Program-made: the position numbers and the translations under genes
Notes under the pieces: generated by a model
The model's input: the letters and a program-made list of their open reading frames with translations, nothing else
The model's database searches: none
What the model was told of the DNA's origin: nothing
In this document: positions 1 through 8,480 of the stretch, in pieces
How positions within the stretch are numbered: the stretch's first letter is position 1
Layout of the letters: every line of letters starts with the position of its first letter
Origin: a virus
Virus record (IMG/VR): IMGVR_UViG_3300044855_000337
Location: 1 to 21,452 of that record
Strand: one strand, 5' to 3'
Length of the DNA stretch: 21,452 bases

Positions 1-9
1 AAATCCTTA

Positions 10-3000
10 TTAAATAGTTTGCTCACACCAAACGGTAGCCGTAAATCCTGATGGGAAGTTAGTAAATACGTTCAAATCCCTGGAATAACTAGAGAACTGA
101 ATATAACTTAAACCAGCAGAACCACCTGGCCAATACCCGCTTTGATAAATTAAATCGCTCAATCGCACTTGGGAAATGTGCATAACGCTAGTGGACTTCC
201 AGTATTGGTAGTTAAATTCCACCGTGCCTCCTGTGCCTCCACCTAAGTTAGTTCCAGTTTCACCAGAAACAGCGAGAACAATTAAATTGCCGTTATATAA
301 ATTTCCCCAATCAAAAGATATAACATTGGGTAGAGGTACTGCGGTAGAAGCTACGTACAAACCAATAGATCTATAGGAATTACTGGCACTTTCACCGTTG
401 ATTCTAAAGAAGATAAAGCTTTGGTTATTGTTGTTATAGGTGCCTTGTAAGCTCCAATCAAAACCCCAACGTTTTACTCCAGTTAAAGGAGCATTAGCGT
501 TAATCGTCAAGGTGCTTTGGCTACCGTTACTGGTGATAGTTCCAATACGCTGACGACCAACAATAGTGTTAATAGAGTTACTGACAACACTACTTGCCAC
601 GCTAGTAGCGGTAGTTGTAGCAACGTTCACAGCCGTTGTAGAAGCCGCGTTTTGTACAAAGGCTGTAGTAGCTAAAACATTATTAGTCGTGCCAGAAGCG
701 GCTGTAGGGGCCTGAGGAGAGCCTGTAAAGATAGGACTAGCTAAGGGAGCAGCACCATTAACGTTAGAAACGTCGATCGCTCCTAGAGCCAATTTAGCTG
801 TAGTAACAGCACCATCAGCGATCGCAGCCGTACCTACAGCACCATTAGCTAACTTAGCAGAAGTCACGTTAGCATTTAATATCTTTGCCGTAGTAACCGC
901 ATTGTCAGCGATCTTTGTTGTCGTTACAGCACCGTTAGCAATTTTATTCTCTACGATAGAAGAGTCAGCCATTTTGATCGCGATAATCGTGTTATCAGCG
1001 ATCTTTGTGGTTGTTACCGCACCGTCAGCAATTTTGGTATTAGTAACGGCATCTGTGGCTAGTTTAGCGGCGGTAACACTACTATCCACAATATTTGTTG
1101 TTGATACTGCGCCAGTAGCTAATTTTGCATTGGTTACCGCACTGTCAGCGATCTTTGTGGTTGTGACCGCACCGTTAGCGATTTTACTCTCTACGATAGA
1201 AGCAGTAGCTATTTTGGCCGCAATAATCGTGTTATCAGCGATCTTGGTGGTTGTTACCGCACTATCAGCAATTTTTAGATTGGTAACAGCATCGTTGGCT
1301 AAGTCTCCACTAACAATTGTGGCGTCTGCAATCTCAGCACTCGTAACAGCGTTAGCAGCTATCTTTGCCGTTGTGACTGCACCGTTTGCTATATTAGCTG
1401 TTGCTACAGCACTAGGAGCCAATTTAGCGGATGTAATATTGCCGTCTACAATATTTGTTGTAGTAACGGCACCAGTAGCTATTTTATCTAAAGCGACGGC
1501 ACCATCAGCTATCTTTGCAGTTGTAATTGCACTATCAGCTATTTTGGTATTGGTTACCACTCCAGTAGCTAGTTTAGCGGCATCATCGATCGCGCCGTCA
1601 GCCACTTTAGCCGCCGTAACAGCATCGTCAACAATCTTAGCAGTAGTAACGTTAAGGTCTGCTATTTTATCTATTGTGACGGCATTATTAGCGAGTTTTC
1701 CAGTAGTAACATTGAGATCAGCAATCTTTGCCGTTGTTACATTAAGATTAGCTATTTTTGCTGTAGTAACATTGAGATCAGCAATCTTTGCCGTTGCCAC
1801 TGAATCGATCGCCAATTTACCAGAAGTAATGGCACTGTCAGCGATATCGGCAGTGACAATAGTACCGTCTGCTATTTTTGCACTGGTAACCGCACCATCG
1901 ATAATTTTATCAGTGGTTACAGCACTGTTAGCGATATCAGCAGTGACGATAGTACCATCCACAATATTGGCGGAAGTTACAGAATCAGCCGCTAATTTAG
2001 CATTGGTTACAGCACTGTTAGCGATCTTTGCAGTAGTAATATTTGCATCAACGATTTTCGTAGTGGTAATAGCACCGTCAGCAATATCAGCGGTAACAAT
2101 AGTACCATCAGCGATTTTTGCAGTAGTAACAGAACCGTCAGCGATTTTTGCAGTAGTAACAGAACCGTCAGCGATCTTTCCGGTAGTGACAGCACCGTTA
2201 AGAATTTTAGATTCTGCTACTGCGGCGTCAGCTAATTTTGCTAAATCGATCGCGCCATTAATAACTTTATCAGTACTGATGGCATTGGCGGCTATTTTAG
2301 CGTTGATTATGGCACTATCAGCGATCTTTGCAGTAGTAACAGAACCGTCAGCGATATCGGCAGTGACAATAGCAAGACCTTGGATAACCCATTCGTTAGT
2401 GTCTCGTTTACGCAGCACGATCGCTTGATTTTGGCGAATGGTACCTGTTAAATTTTGTAGAGTTACGCCTGAAGCAGCTACAAGAGTGATCGTGCCAGTA
2501 CCAATATTATAAACGTGGATAACTGACCCTGTAGGAAAAGCTACGATAGCGTTTGCAGGGATAGTAAGGTTACGTGCAGTAGAACTATTAAACGTTACGA
2601 CACGTCCTAAATCGGTCAACGCTAATTGATAGTTTGTAGTATTAGCAGTCGTTTCGTTTAATAAAAGTGGCGACAACTCAACGGTAGAAGATCCGTTTTT
2701 TACAAAGAAACGATCGCTACTAAAATTGACAACAGTACCTAAATCGCCAACAGAATTTCTGACGATAGGTAGACCACTACTAGAATATAAAACAAAACCA
2801 TTAGTAGGGTTAGTGGTAGGTACAGTGGTGGCATTGGTCAATCCTAATACACCCGCACCGCCACCAAATTGAGTAGCACTATTATTAAGTTGTAAACCTT
2901 GCTTTGCTACAACGTTATTATCAAATACACCACTACCTGTAAACGTCTTAGTACCACCAATATTTTGATTGGTAGTGTTATTAACATAACCGTTTAGATC

Positions 3001-3204
3001 GGTATAAATCTGAGTTTCTAGGGCGTCTACGGCGTTTAATGCGGCTTCGTTGACCACTTCAAATAGATCTTCTGCCGTAGTCCTTTTAAGTACGTTATTT
3101 TGAGCTACAATTAACGTATCTGTAAGAACGACGCTCGACGCTATATCGAGGTCTGAAACCTGACGTAGGATTACGCTATCTCTACTTAAAATTTGTTCAG
3201 TCAT
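10..3204 (-). CDS. Tail fibre protein with a long decapeptide-repeat shaft
   Basis: This is the last gene of the module and, at 1064 residues, the longest. It follows the gpI-like baseplate gene by 11 bases, the usual place for a receptor-binding tail fibre. Residues 1-75 are a probable attachment region. NQNIGGTKTFTG (79-90) is a motif common near the N-terminus of phage fibres. Residues 280-810 are 53 tandem decapeptides of approximate form T-T-A-K-I-A-D-G-A-V; one copy has 11 residues. Residues 817-851 match the familiar fibre motif APLxSPxFTGxPxAPTxxxGT...LATTAFV. The last ~185 residues are non-repetitive, rich in aromatic residues and glycine, and probably form the receptor-binding tip. 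The start is ATG, with a weak AGG upstream. The fibre role is well supported; the receptor is unknown. A chaperone for fibre folding may lie beyond the left edge. Confidence 0.88.
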   Translation of the reverse strand: MTEQILSRDSVILRQVSDLDIASSVVLTDTLIVAQNNVLKRTTAEDLFEVVNEAALNAVDALETQIYTDLNGYVNNTTNQNIGGTKTFTGSGVFDNNVVAKQGLQLNNSATQFGGGAGVLGLTNATTVPTTNPTNGFVLYSSSGLPIVRNSVGDLGTVVNFSSDRFFVKNGSSTVELSPLLLNETTANTTNYQLALTDLGRVVTFNSSTARNLTIPANAIVAFPTGSVIHVYNIGTGTITLVAASGVTLQNLTGTIRQNQAIVLRKRDTNEWVIQGLAIVTADIADGSVTTAKIADSAIINAKIAANAISTDKVINGAIDLAKLADAAVAESKILNGAVTTGKIADGSVTTAKIADGSVTTAKIADGTIVTADIADGAITTTKIVDANITTAKIANSAVTNAKLAADSVTSANIVDGTIVTADIANSAVTTDKIIDGAVTSAKIADGTIVTADIADSAITSGKLAIDSVATAKIADLNVTTAKIANLNVTTAKIADLNVTTGKLANNAVTIDKIADLNVTTAKIVDDAVTAAKVADGAIDDAAKLATGVVTNTKIADSAITTAKIADGAVALDKIATGAVTTTNIVDGNITSAKLAPSAVATANIANGAVTTAKIAANAVTSAEIADATIVSGDLANDAVTNLKIADSAVTTTKIADNTIIAAKIATASIVESKIANGAVTTTKIADSAVTNAKLATGAVSTTNIVDSSVTAAKLATDAVTNTKIADGAVTTTKIADNTIIAIKMADSSIVENKIANGAVTTTKIADNAVTTAKILNANVTSAKLANGAVGTAAIADGAVTTAKLALGAIDVSNVNGAAPLASPIFTGSPQAPTAASGTTNNVLATTAFVQNAASTTAVNVATTTATSVASSVVSNSINTIVGRQRIGTITSNGSQSTLTINANAPLTGVKRWGFDWSLQGTYNNNNQSFIFFRINGESASNSYRSIGLYVASTAVPLPNVISFDWGNLYNGNLIVLAVSGETGTNLGGGTGGTVEFNYQYWKSTSVMHISQVRLSDLIYQSGYWPGGSAGLSYIQFSSYSRDLNVFTNFPSGFTATVWCEQTI
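775..2367 (-). repeat. 53-unit tandem 30-bp repeat array inside the tail fibre gene
   Basis: The DNA encodes back-to-back decapeptides with a strict hydrophobic pattern: I or L at unit position 5 and V or I at position 10. T is frequent at positions 1-2 and D or N at position 7. Most copies have diverged. Two adjacent 30-bp units, 2111-2140 and 2141-2170, are identical. A 34-base stretch at 1703-1736 recurs exactly at 1763-1796, two units away. These identities point to recent duplication by slippage or unequal recombination. The regular period and stop-free opposite strand also create a long meaningless plus-strand open frame here. Confidence 0.92.
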
Positions 3205-3215
3205 CGTAGTAAAAC

Positions 3216-3866
3216 CTATATACTAAGAGCGTCGGTGTAATCAGAAGACAACAATACGAAATTATCTTGATCTAGGAATCCAAGGGTTTCGTAAGTAACA
3301 AAAAAGTCGGACGAATAAACGATCTCTTTAGTACACCAACAGGGACCAAAAAGATAATCTAATTTTTTGGCTAGAATTTCTTTAGGCGTGGCGTAATATT
3401 CGTAGGGTAGTATGATATTGTAATCCCAAGAAATAGTTCCTAAAGGATCTCCGACTACGTTCTTACCAACAATAAAGCTTTGACCTTCTTGGATAATATG
3501 GCGAATATCGAAAGCGTTTAGTACAAAACTTAATACCAAACTGGTACCTTTTTTAGGCCATATTAAACTAAAGGCGTTACTTAGTAACGATCGTTTTGTG
3601 TTAACTTCCCAGATAGTGTTCCAATATTGATCGGTGAATCCAAACATAGGTGCTAGAAAATCCAGCATCATTGGATCGCACGTAAGAGGGTTTAATTGTC
3701 TTGGATAATCGTCAATCTTATCTCTAATTTCAACAAGAGTGCGATCGAACGGTGCCATCAACCATTGAGATATCTCGTTATCAGTGTAACCACCATTTAT
3801 TCCTGGTAATAAACCTGAAGCTGGCTTGTTGTCGATGTACCATCTTTTATAAACTTCAGTCGTCAT
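3216..3866 (-). CDS. Baseplate/tail protein I-like (P2 gpI family)
   Basis: The protein has about 216 residues. It probably belongs to the P2 gpI-like family, whose members sit at the edge of the baseplate and link the gpJ wedge to the fibre. The sequence shows a run resembling the family core: K-R-x-L-L-x-N-A-F-x-L-I-W-P-K-K-G-T-S, followed by a hydrophobic helix ending near N-A-F-D-I. The gene order gp25/gpW, gpJ, gpI, fibre is the same as in P2. I chose the ATG at 3866 because GAGG lies 6 bases upstream. A longer form would start at a TTG at 3878, overlapping the stop of the gpJ-like gene, and has no better ribosome site. Assignment rests on position plus a moderate motif match. Confidence 0.72.
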   Translation of the reverse strand: MTTEVYKRWYIDNKPASGLLPGINGGYTDNEISQWLMAPFDRTLVEIRDKIDDYPRQLNPLTCDPMMLDFLAPMFGFTDQYWNTIWEVNTKRSLLSNAFSLIWPKKGTSLVLSFVLNAFDIRHIIQEGQSFIVGKNVVGDPLGTISWDYNIILPYEYYATPKEILAKKLDYLFGPCWCTKEIVYSSDFFVTYETLGFLDQDNFVLLSSDYTDALSI

Positions 3867-3874
3867 AACCAACC

Positions 3875-5053
3875 TCAAAGATTATCAAGATCACCACGTC
3901 CTAATTCAAATACGTTACCTTGTCCGTCTGATAGTTTAATATTCAGACTACGATATTGGACAATCGAGTACGCATTGTCAGGTTCAATATTGTTAGGCAA
4001 ATCGTTTAACAATATATAATCGATAAACTGAATACCTTCTACAAAACGTAATTGGTGGCGTACTTCTTCGATATGAAGCGTTTCACCAGGTCTAAACGAT
4101 TGTGGTGATAGATAAGATTTGATCGCGTTTTCCAAATTATCAGCTATCGTGGCGGCAGGTATAGCACCATCTATTCTAGCTGTAATATAAATATCGACAG
4201 GTGATACTTCCATTGCCGATACATACAACGTGGTCCCTAATAAAATATTAGGTTGTAGAGCTGACTGAACGCTATTTAATAATCCGATACCTGCTGGTAT
4301 ACCTTCTGTAGACAAACAAAATAGATGGATAGCACCAGGCGTTTTCGTAATTTTATCAGGGCCTAATAGACCGATACATTTAGCAGCGCTACCAACACCC
4401 ATAACTGTAACAGCGGCTTGTTCAAAATCTAATTCAGATACTAGATTTCTTATACGAACTTCTCTAAAGCCTCTATTGATCGCATCTTCGATGGGTTCAG
4501 CATCACCGCCACCTGAAGCAGGAGAATTATTAATGACACTGGATAGAAAAGCTAAAGGTTGGGTAATACGAGAGATAGAGAAAGCAGGTAGGTTGTATTC
4601 TGATCCTGTCTTTTCGGCTTCAACGTCTACGGTGCCATTGATAAAACCCGCAGGTATCGTTAGAATATTTTTAGTGAAAAATCGTAGATTGTTAGAAGTA
4701 GATACTACCTCAAAACCGGCAGGTATTTGATAAGGGGTGTTACGTGGTGAACTCAATGTGAATGTAACATTGGCTACAGCTTTAGTAGCAAGTGTTCTAG
4801 TAACGCCAGCAGCCCCTAGAAACGTTAGTACAAGTGACAGAGGTAATTTATTCGTTCTATATAAAAACTCTGCCTGAGCGAACGACAGGGCTCTTACAAG
4901 GACTCCTAATGGGTTACCATCACTGAAATCGTTTAATTGGTTATTGGATAGAAACCGAATAAGATCCTGAGCTTGGGAAGCGATCGTTTCTTCTGAGCGA
5001 TCGTCGATTAACGGGATATAAGCTTCAATCTTACTTGTATCAACTTCGGCCAT
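3875..5053 (-). CDS. Baseplate J-like wedge protein
   Basis: This 392-residue protein is a baseplate wedge subunit of the P2 gpJ / T4 gp6 / Afp11 kind, which forms the ring that holds the sheath and triggers contraction. The N-terminal part is helical. It is followed by the typical beta-rich signature IPAGFEVVSTSNNLRFFT (about residues 110-127) and then an ...IPAG...V.VEAE.TG.EYN pattern, both usual in baseplate_J proteins. The start is the ATG at 5053, preceded by a good AGGTGG site; a GTG three codons upstream lies within that site. The ATG overlaps the stop of the preceding wedge gene as TAATG, so the two are probably translationally coupled. The length is near that of Mu/P2-type family members. 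Confidence 0.88.
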   Translation of the reverse strand: MAEVDTSKIEAYIPLIDDRSEETIASQAQDLIRFLSNNQLNDFSDGNPLGVLVRALSFAQAEFLYRTNKLPLSLVLTFLGAAGVTRTLATKAVANVTFTLSSPRNTPYQIPAGFEVVSTSNNLRFFTKNILTIPAGFINGTVDVEAEKTGSEYNLPAFSISRITQPLAFLSSVINNSPASGGGDAEPIEDAINRGFREVRIRNLVSELDFEQAAVTVMGVGSAAKCIGLLGPDKITKTPGAIHLFCLSTEGIPAGIGLLNSVQSALQPNILLGTTLYVSAMEVSPVDIYITARIDGAIPAATIADNLENAIKSYLSPQSFRPGETLHIEEVRHQLRFVEGIQFIDYILLNDLPNNIEPDNAYSIVQYRSLNIKLSDGQGNVFELGRGDLDNL

Positions 5054-5373
5054 TAGGTCCACCTGTAAACGTATAACTTTGTATCTTCAGAACCTCTATA
5101 AGAATAGAAAATATTTAGAGATTCTAAATCGCTAACAACTTCAATATCCACGTCTGGTATTGCCGCTTGTAGACGGTCTTTTAAGTTTATAAAAGTAGTG
5201 GACGTTCTCGTATCGAATAAGCCAGGATTAAAACCGTAAGAACTTCTCATAGGATTTTCTAACGGGTAAGTATCTAAATAATGTCTGATCGCACTCTGAG
5301 CCCAATCATCATCCTTGACTACTTTTAGATTGCCGTTTTCTATTTCAAAAGGGTATTTCACACCAGTTATCAT
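5053..5373 (-). CDS. gp25/gpW-like baseplate wedge protein
   Basis: At 106 residues this is the size of the T4 gp25 / P2 gpW lysozyme-like wedge family, a small baseplate subunit that contacts the first sheath ring. It starts with G-V-K-Y-P-F-E-I and contains L-E-N-P-M-R-S-S-Y-G-F-N, resembling the conserved stretch in this family where a short acidic or glycine motif follows a helix. The position directly before gpJ is the classic one. The start is an ATG with GGATGG upstream. The TAA stop overlaps the next start (TAATG). The family is not thought to be catalytic despite the name. Assignment rests on size, order and a moderate motif match. Confidence 0.78.
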   Translation of the reverse strand: MITGVKYPFEIENGNLKVVKDDDWAQSAIRHYLDTYPLENPMRSSYGFNPGLFDTRTSTTFINLKDRLQAAIPDVDIEVVSDLESLNIFYSYRGSEDTKLYVYRWT

Positions 5374-5376
5374 TGA

Positions 5377-5979
5377 TTACCATCCTTTACCAGTTAGGAC
5401 ATCACCTCTATTATCAGGGGCTCCTACAGTTGCGATCTGTTGTCCATTGATCGCAACAGAAGATGCTGTTATAGCAACATCGCCTGTAAGGTTAATAGTA
5501 GGGGCTGTAAGCGTCACAGTTGATGGACTTTGTACTGATACATTACCATTAGTATTAACGGTTATAACGCCTCCTGATGCTGTTTGTAGCGTTATAGTGC
5601 GATCTGCTGTAATAGTGTAACTACCATCAAGGTTGTACATAAAATCCTCAGCCACATTATTTTTATTTAGGGGAGGATTTGTGTCATTTACGCAATATAG
5701 ATAGAAGGCGTTAGTATCTACACCATCAATACATAAAACTAAAACAGTTTGTCCTATCTTTGGTAAGGGTTCATCTTTTCCTTGTGTCGTATCTAATCGT
5801 CTTATCCAATGAGTTTCTAATTGTGGATTAGCAGGATTAACGACTTTGATACGTCTACGATTTTCAGGATCATTGTTGTTAGAAACGATCGCTAAATAAG
5901 GAGCTATATTACGCCCTATCAAACTATTAGCGAATTTAGCCGTGTCTTGTAATTCTGTTAACTTAGAAAGAAAATTCAT
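5377..5979 (-). CDS. gpV-like baseplate spike protein
   Basis: This 200-residue protein probably forms the trimeric central spike (P2 gpV / Mu gp45 / T4 gp5 type). Residues about 25-105 look like the N-terminal OB-fold: R-R-R-I-K-V-V-N-P, then H-W-I-R-R, then L-P-K-I-G-Q-T-V-L-V-L. Residues about 117-180 are short alternating beta repeats rich in T, V and N, typical of a beta-helical spike shaft. The chain ends in G-A-P-D-N-R-G-D-V-L-T-G-K-G-W with no obvious His-x-His metal-binding tip and no PAAR domain. The start codon overlaps the upstream hub stop as ATGA, so spike and hub are coupled, which fits their direct contact in the baseplate. Confidence 0.85.
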   Translation of the reverse strand: MNFLSKLTELQDTAKFANSLIGRNIAPYLAIVSNNNDPENRRRIKVVNPANPQLETHWIRRLDTTQGKDEPLPKIGQTVLVLCIDGVDTNAFYLYCVNDTNPPLNKNNVAEDFMYNLDGSYTITADRTITLQTASGGVITVNTNGNVSVQSPSTVTLTAPTINLTGDVAITASSVAINGQQIATVGAPDNRGDVLTGKGW

Positions 5980-8123
5980 TTGATAAACTGTAATGGATCT
6001 TTCGCTGTTCCATTTTGCCTAATTTCAAAGTGTAAATGTGGTCCCGATGAGTCACCAGTGTTGCCTGTAAGCCCTATCAATTGACCTTGAGACACGGTTT
6101 GACCTTGACTTACTTCTACTCTACTTAAATGAGCGTAACGGGTCTCAAAACCGCCAGGATGTGTAATATAGACAACGTTACCGTAACGTCCACCACAAGA
6201 ACGATCGCCTACTTTGCAATTTGTAACTATTTGACTAACTACACCATCTGCTGATGCAAAACACGCTTCACCTGTAGGAGTACCAATATCAACACCTCTA
6301 TGTAGACCTGAAGATCTAGGACCAAAAGGTGATGTTATCAGTCTAGTTTTGGTTGGAAATATAAACCCATTAGGATTCTTTTGATCGCTTTGAGAAGTGT
6401 CTACAGAACCGTTTTGGGTGGGATATTTATTACGCAAAGGACTATAGACAGTACCCGTAGTTTTCCAACCAGAAGATGCTGATAAACTATGAGAAACTTC
6501 TTCGATAACCCACACGCGATCTAAAAACTCAGTAACACCTTCTGTTAGTAAAATATCATCTGGTGTCAGTTTAAGTAGTTCGTTGGTGGTAGGAGTTTCA
6601 AAATTAGCTACAATACCTTTTACTCGTTGTTCGTTAAGTTTGCGATCGCGATCTATTAAATCTGATACACCATCAGTTAAAGGTTTGATACTAGCTAAAT
6701 TTACACCTAATGTAGCCGCTGTACTTTGAGAACCTAACGTTTCACTTTTAATATCATCTTCTTGTACTAATAAACCTGTATCAGGGTCAATATTATACTT
6801 TTTAATACCTGTAGAAGTTAACTCACCAGGTTCAGCACTACGAGCCCCTTGTGTAGAATTAGCTTTGTGCGATACTGAAAAATTGGTTAGATTTTCACCT
6901 AACTTTAATCTCCACACAGGAAGATCCACTAACATCTCAGATCTCGCTTTTATCTGAATGCGATTGTCACCGACGTTCTTAATTATAAGACCAATACGAT
7001 CGCACTCTCTGGTTAATAAATCCCAATCGGTTTCAGCTTTTTGCTGTATATAAACATACTTTGGTCCCTCTACAGTCATATCCACTGTTAAACCGTAGTT
7101 GGCCGATATCTTCTCAGCTAACTCTTTTAACGTGATGTTAATATATGCCGAATTTTTCTTAGACTGGTGTAATACAAAAGCAGCAGCCGTACCGTTAAAT
7201 TTAAGTATGCTATTGTCATAAAGGTCATATTGTATACCCGTATGAATGAAACTATAACCGACTGAAGGTTTATTATCGAATCCCAAAAAGATCGTAATCT
7301 GTTGACCAGCTAAAGTGGCCTCTCTTTCTACTGAACTAGGGGTGGTATTGATCGCTAAACTATCTTGAGTATCGTCAGTAACATTTGATACAACGTCCAC
7401 ATTCATTGCTTGAACTAACGCTTCTGCCATAGGCAACCAGTAAGCGTATTTATCAGGAAACGCGGATCGTTGTACACCTTGAGCGGCTACAGCGCGATCA
7501 TATCCAGAAGGATTTTGGTTTCTAGGAGTCCAAGAGAATAAACCAGGAGTGCCAGGAGCTTTACCACCTTTTAGGAATAATCCAGTAGATCCGCCAATAT
7601 CAGTACGAGTGGCGTAATCACCCCAAGGTTCTCTTTGTTGATACCAACCTACAGAATCGCGATCGCCGTCTTTTTGAAATACGAGACTCGATTCTTGCAT
7701 TACAGTGATTAATGCGGTTTCAATATCTCTAATAGATCCGCCAAGAGCTTTTACAGAAGATGCCACCTTAAATGCGTTATCAACTTGAGTCTGGCTTAGA
7801 GTTACACCACCATATACACCACCGCTAGGAGGTTCACCAGCAATGCTAGAACTAACAGGAGTATTATTAGTCCTTTGTTGTAGTTGGTTAGGTTCTAGAC
7901 CGTCTACGCTCTTTACATAGGTGAAAAAATCATTGGCTATAGTACGATCTTTGTCATAAATAGAGAAACTGCACGTTGATAGATTATTTCCTTCGTTCAA
8001 TGTGACATTGACATCGATTAAACGACCATCACCCCAATTAAATTCGTAAGTACGTAGATCGCGATCGTCGCTATCAGCGATTTCTGTAGATCCAGCACCA
8101 ATGAGAATTTTTGCGTAGGCCAT
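5976..8123 (-). CDS. Baseplate hub (gpD-like) fused to a lysozyme-like domain and an M23 endopeptidase
   Basis: This 715-residue multidomain protein is the tail hub. Residues 1-70 and about 270-560 fit the gpD/gp27 hub fold; the later part includes A-E-T-D-W-D-L-L-T-R-E-C-D-R-I-G-L, the usual gpD signature. Residues about 108-242 interrupt it with a lysozyme-like (SLT-type) domain: MQESS with presumed catalytic Glu144, GDRDSVGWYQQR (153-164) and VQRSAFPDKYAYW (217-229). This set resembles muralytic domains common in actinobacterial proteins. Residues about 586-715 are an M23/LytM zinc endopeptidase: HRGVD (His608, Asp612), YAH (His665) and HLH (His696, His698), all apparently intact. It probably cuts both glycan and peptide bonds of peptidoglycan during entry. 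The spike gene follows with an ATGA overlap. No strong ribosome site is visible. Confidence 0.9.
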   Translation of the reverse strand: MAYAKILIGAGSTEIADSDDRDLRTYEFNWGDGRLIDVNVTLNEGNNLSTCSFSIYDKDRTIANDFFTYVKSVDGLEPNQLQQRTNNTPVSSSIAGEPPSGGVYGGVTLSQTQVDNAFKVASSVKALGGSIRDIETALITVMQESSLVFQKDGDRDSVGWYQQREPWGDYATRTDIGGSTGLFLKGGKAPGTPGLFSWTPRNQNPSGYDRAVAAQGVQRSAFPDKYAYWLPMAEALVQAMNVDVVSNVTDDTQDSLAINTTPSSVEREATLAGQQITIFLGFDNKPSVGYSFIHTGIQYDLYDNSILKFNGTAAAFVLHQSKKNSAYINITLKELAEKISANYGLTVDMTVEGPKYVYIQQKAETDWDLLTRECDRIGLIIKNVGDNRIQIKARSEMLVDLPVWRLKLGENLTNFSVSHKANSTQGARSAEPGELTSTGIKKYNIDPDTGLLVQEDDIKSETLGSQSTAATLGVNLASIKPLTDGVSDLIDRDRKLNEQRVKGIVANFETPTTNELLKLTPDDILLTEGVTEFLDRVWVIEEVSHSLSASSGWKTTGTVYSPLRNKYPTQNGSVDTSQSDQKNPNGFIFPTKTRLITSPFGPRSSGLHRGVDIGTPTGEACFASADGVVSQIVTNCKVGDRSCGGRYGNVVYITHPGGFETRYAHLSRVEVSQGQTVSQGQLIGLTGNTGDSSGPHLHFEIRQNGTAKDPLQFIK

Positions 8124-8167
8124 TCTGTAAGAAAATACCGTTTCTTCTACTTATATAGATGTAGCAA

Positions 8168-8479
8168 CTACAATAACCACGATACTAATTGCTGTGAGGA
8201 TAACCCATCTACAGTTTTTAACTGACTTAAATCGATTTCTTCAAATCTTTTATCGTCAAATAGACTGAAAACACCCTCTAATTCTTCAGCTTTAGCTTTT
8301 ATACGCGATTCTAACTGGTCTGATATTTCCAGTATACGACCAGTAATAGTTTCAGTCGGATCAAATTCGTCAATGTTAAATTCATCCGCTAACTCTCTAA
8401 ACACTGATGGATTACCATACAGTTGACTAGCGATCGTGCTTAACGTTTGACCCGCTTGTACATTTAATAGAGTAGCCAT
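8168..8479 (-). CDS. LysM-domain baseplate/tail protein
   Basis: This small protein has 103 residues, of which about 4-52 form a LysM-like domain: V-Q-A-G-Q-T-L-S-T-I-A-S-Q-L-Y-G-N-P, then E-F-N-I, ending I-L-E-I. LysM domains of this type occur in P2 gpX, in T4-like baseplate proteins, and at the C-terminus of Cis7/Afp7 in contractile injection systems; there they help build the hub rather than bind free peptidoglycan. The C-terminal half is charged and helical. The gene starts one base after the stop of the tube-initiator-like gene (TAATATG), with AGGT just upstream. A 44-base gap without clear signals separates it from the hub gene. Confidence 0.83.
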   Translation of the reverse strand: MATLLNVQAGQTLSTIASQLYGNPSVFRELADEFNIDEFDPTETITGRILEISDQLESRIKAKAEELEGVFSLFDDKRFEEIDLSQLKTVDGLSSQQLVSWLL

Positions 8480-8480
8480 A

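Noticed and set aside
775-2367. A possible CRISPR array because of the ~30-bp repeat period.
   Set aside because: There are no spacers; the repeats abut, vary in sequence and keep one reading frame as a protein repeat.
902-2428. A 508-codon plus-strand open frame across the fibre repeats.
   Set aside because: It lies exactly opposite the decapeptide array and is a by-product of the 30-bp period with no stops in the complementary frame; its composition is a monotonous S-A-I-F-A-V-V-T-A pattern, and it has no neighbours on the plus strand.
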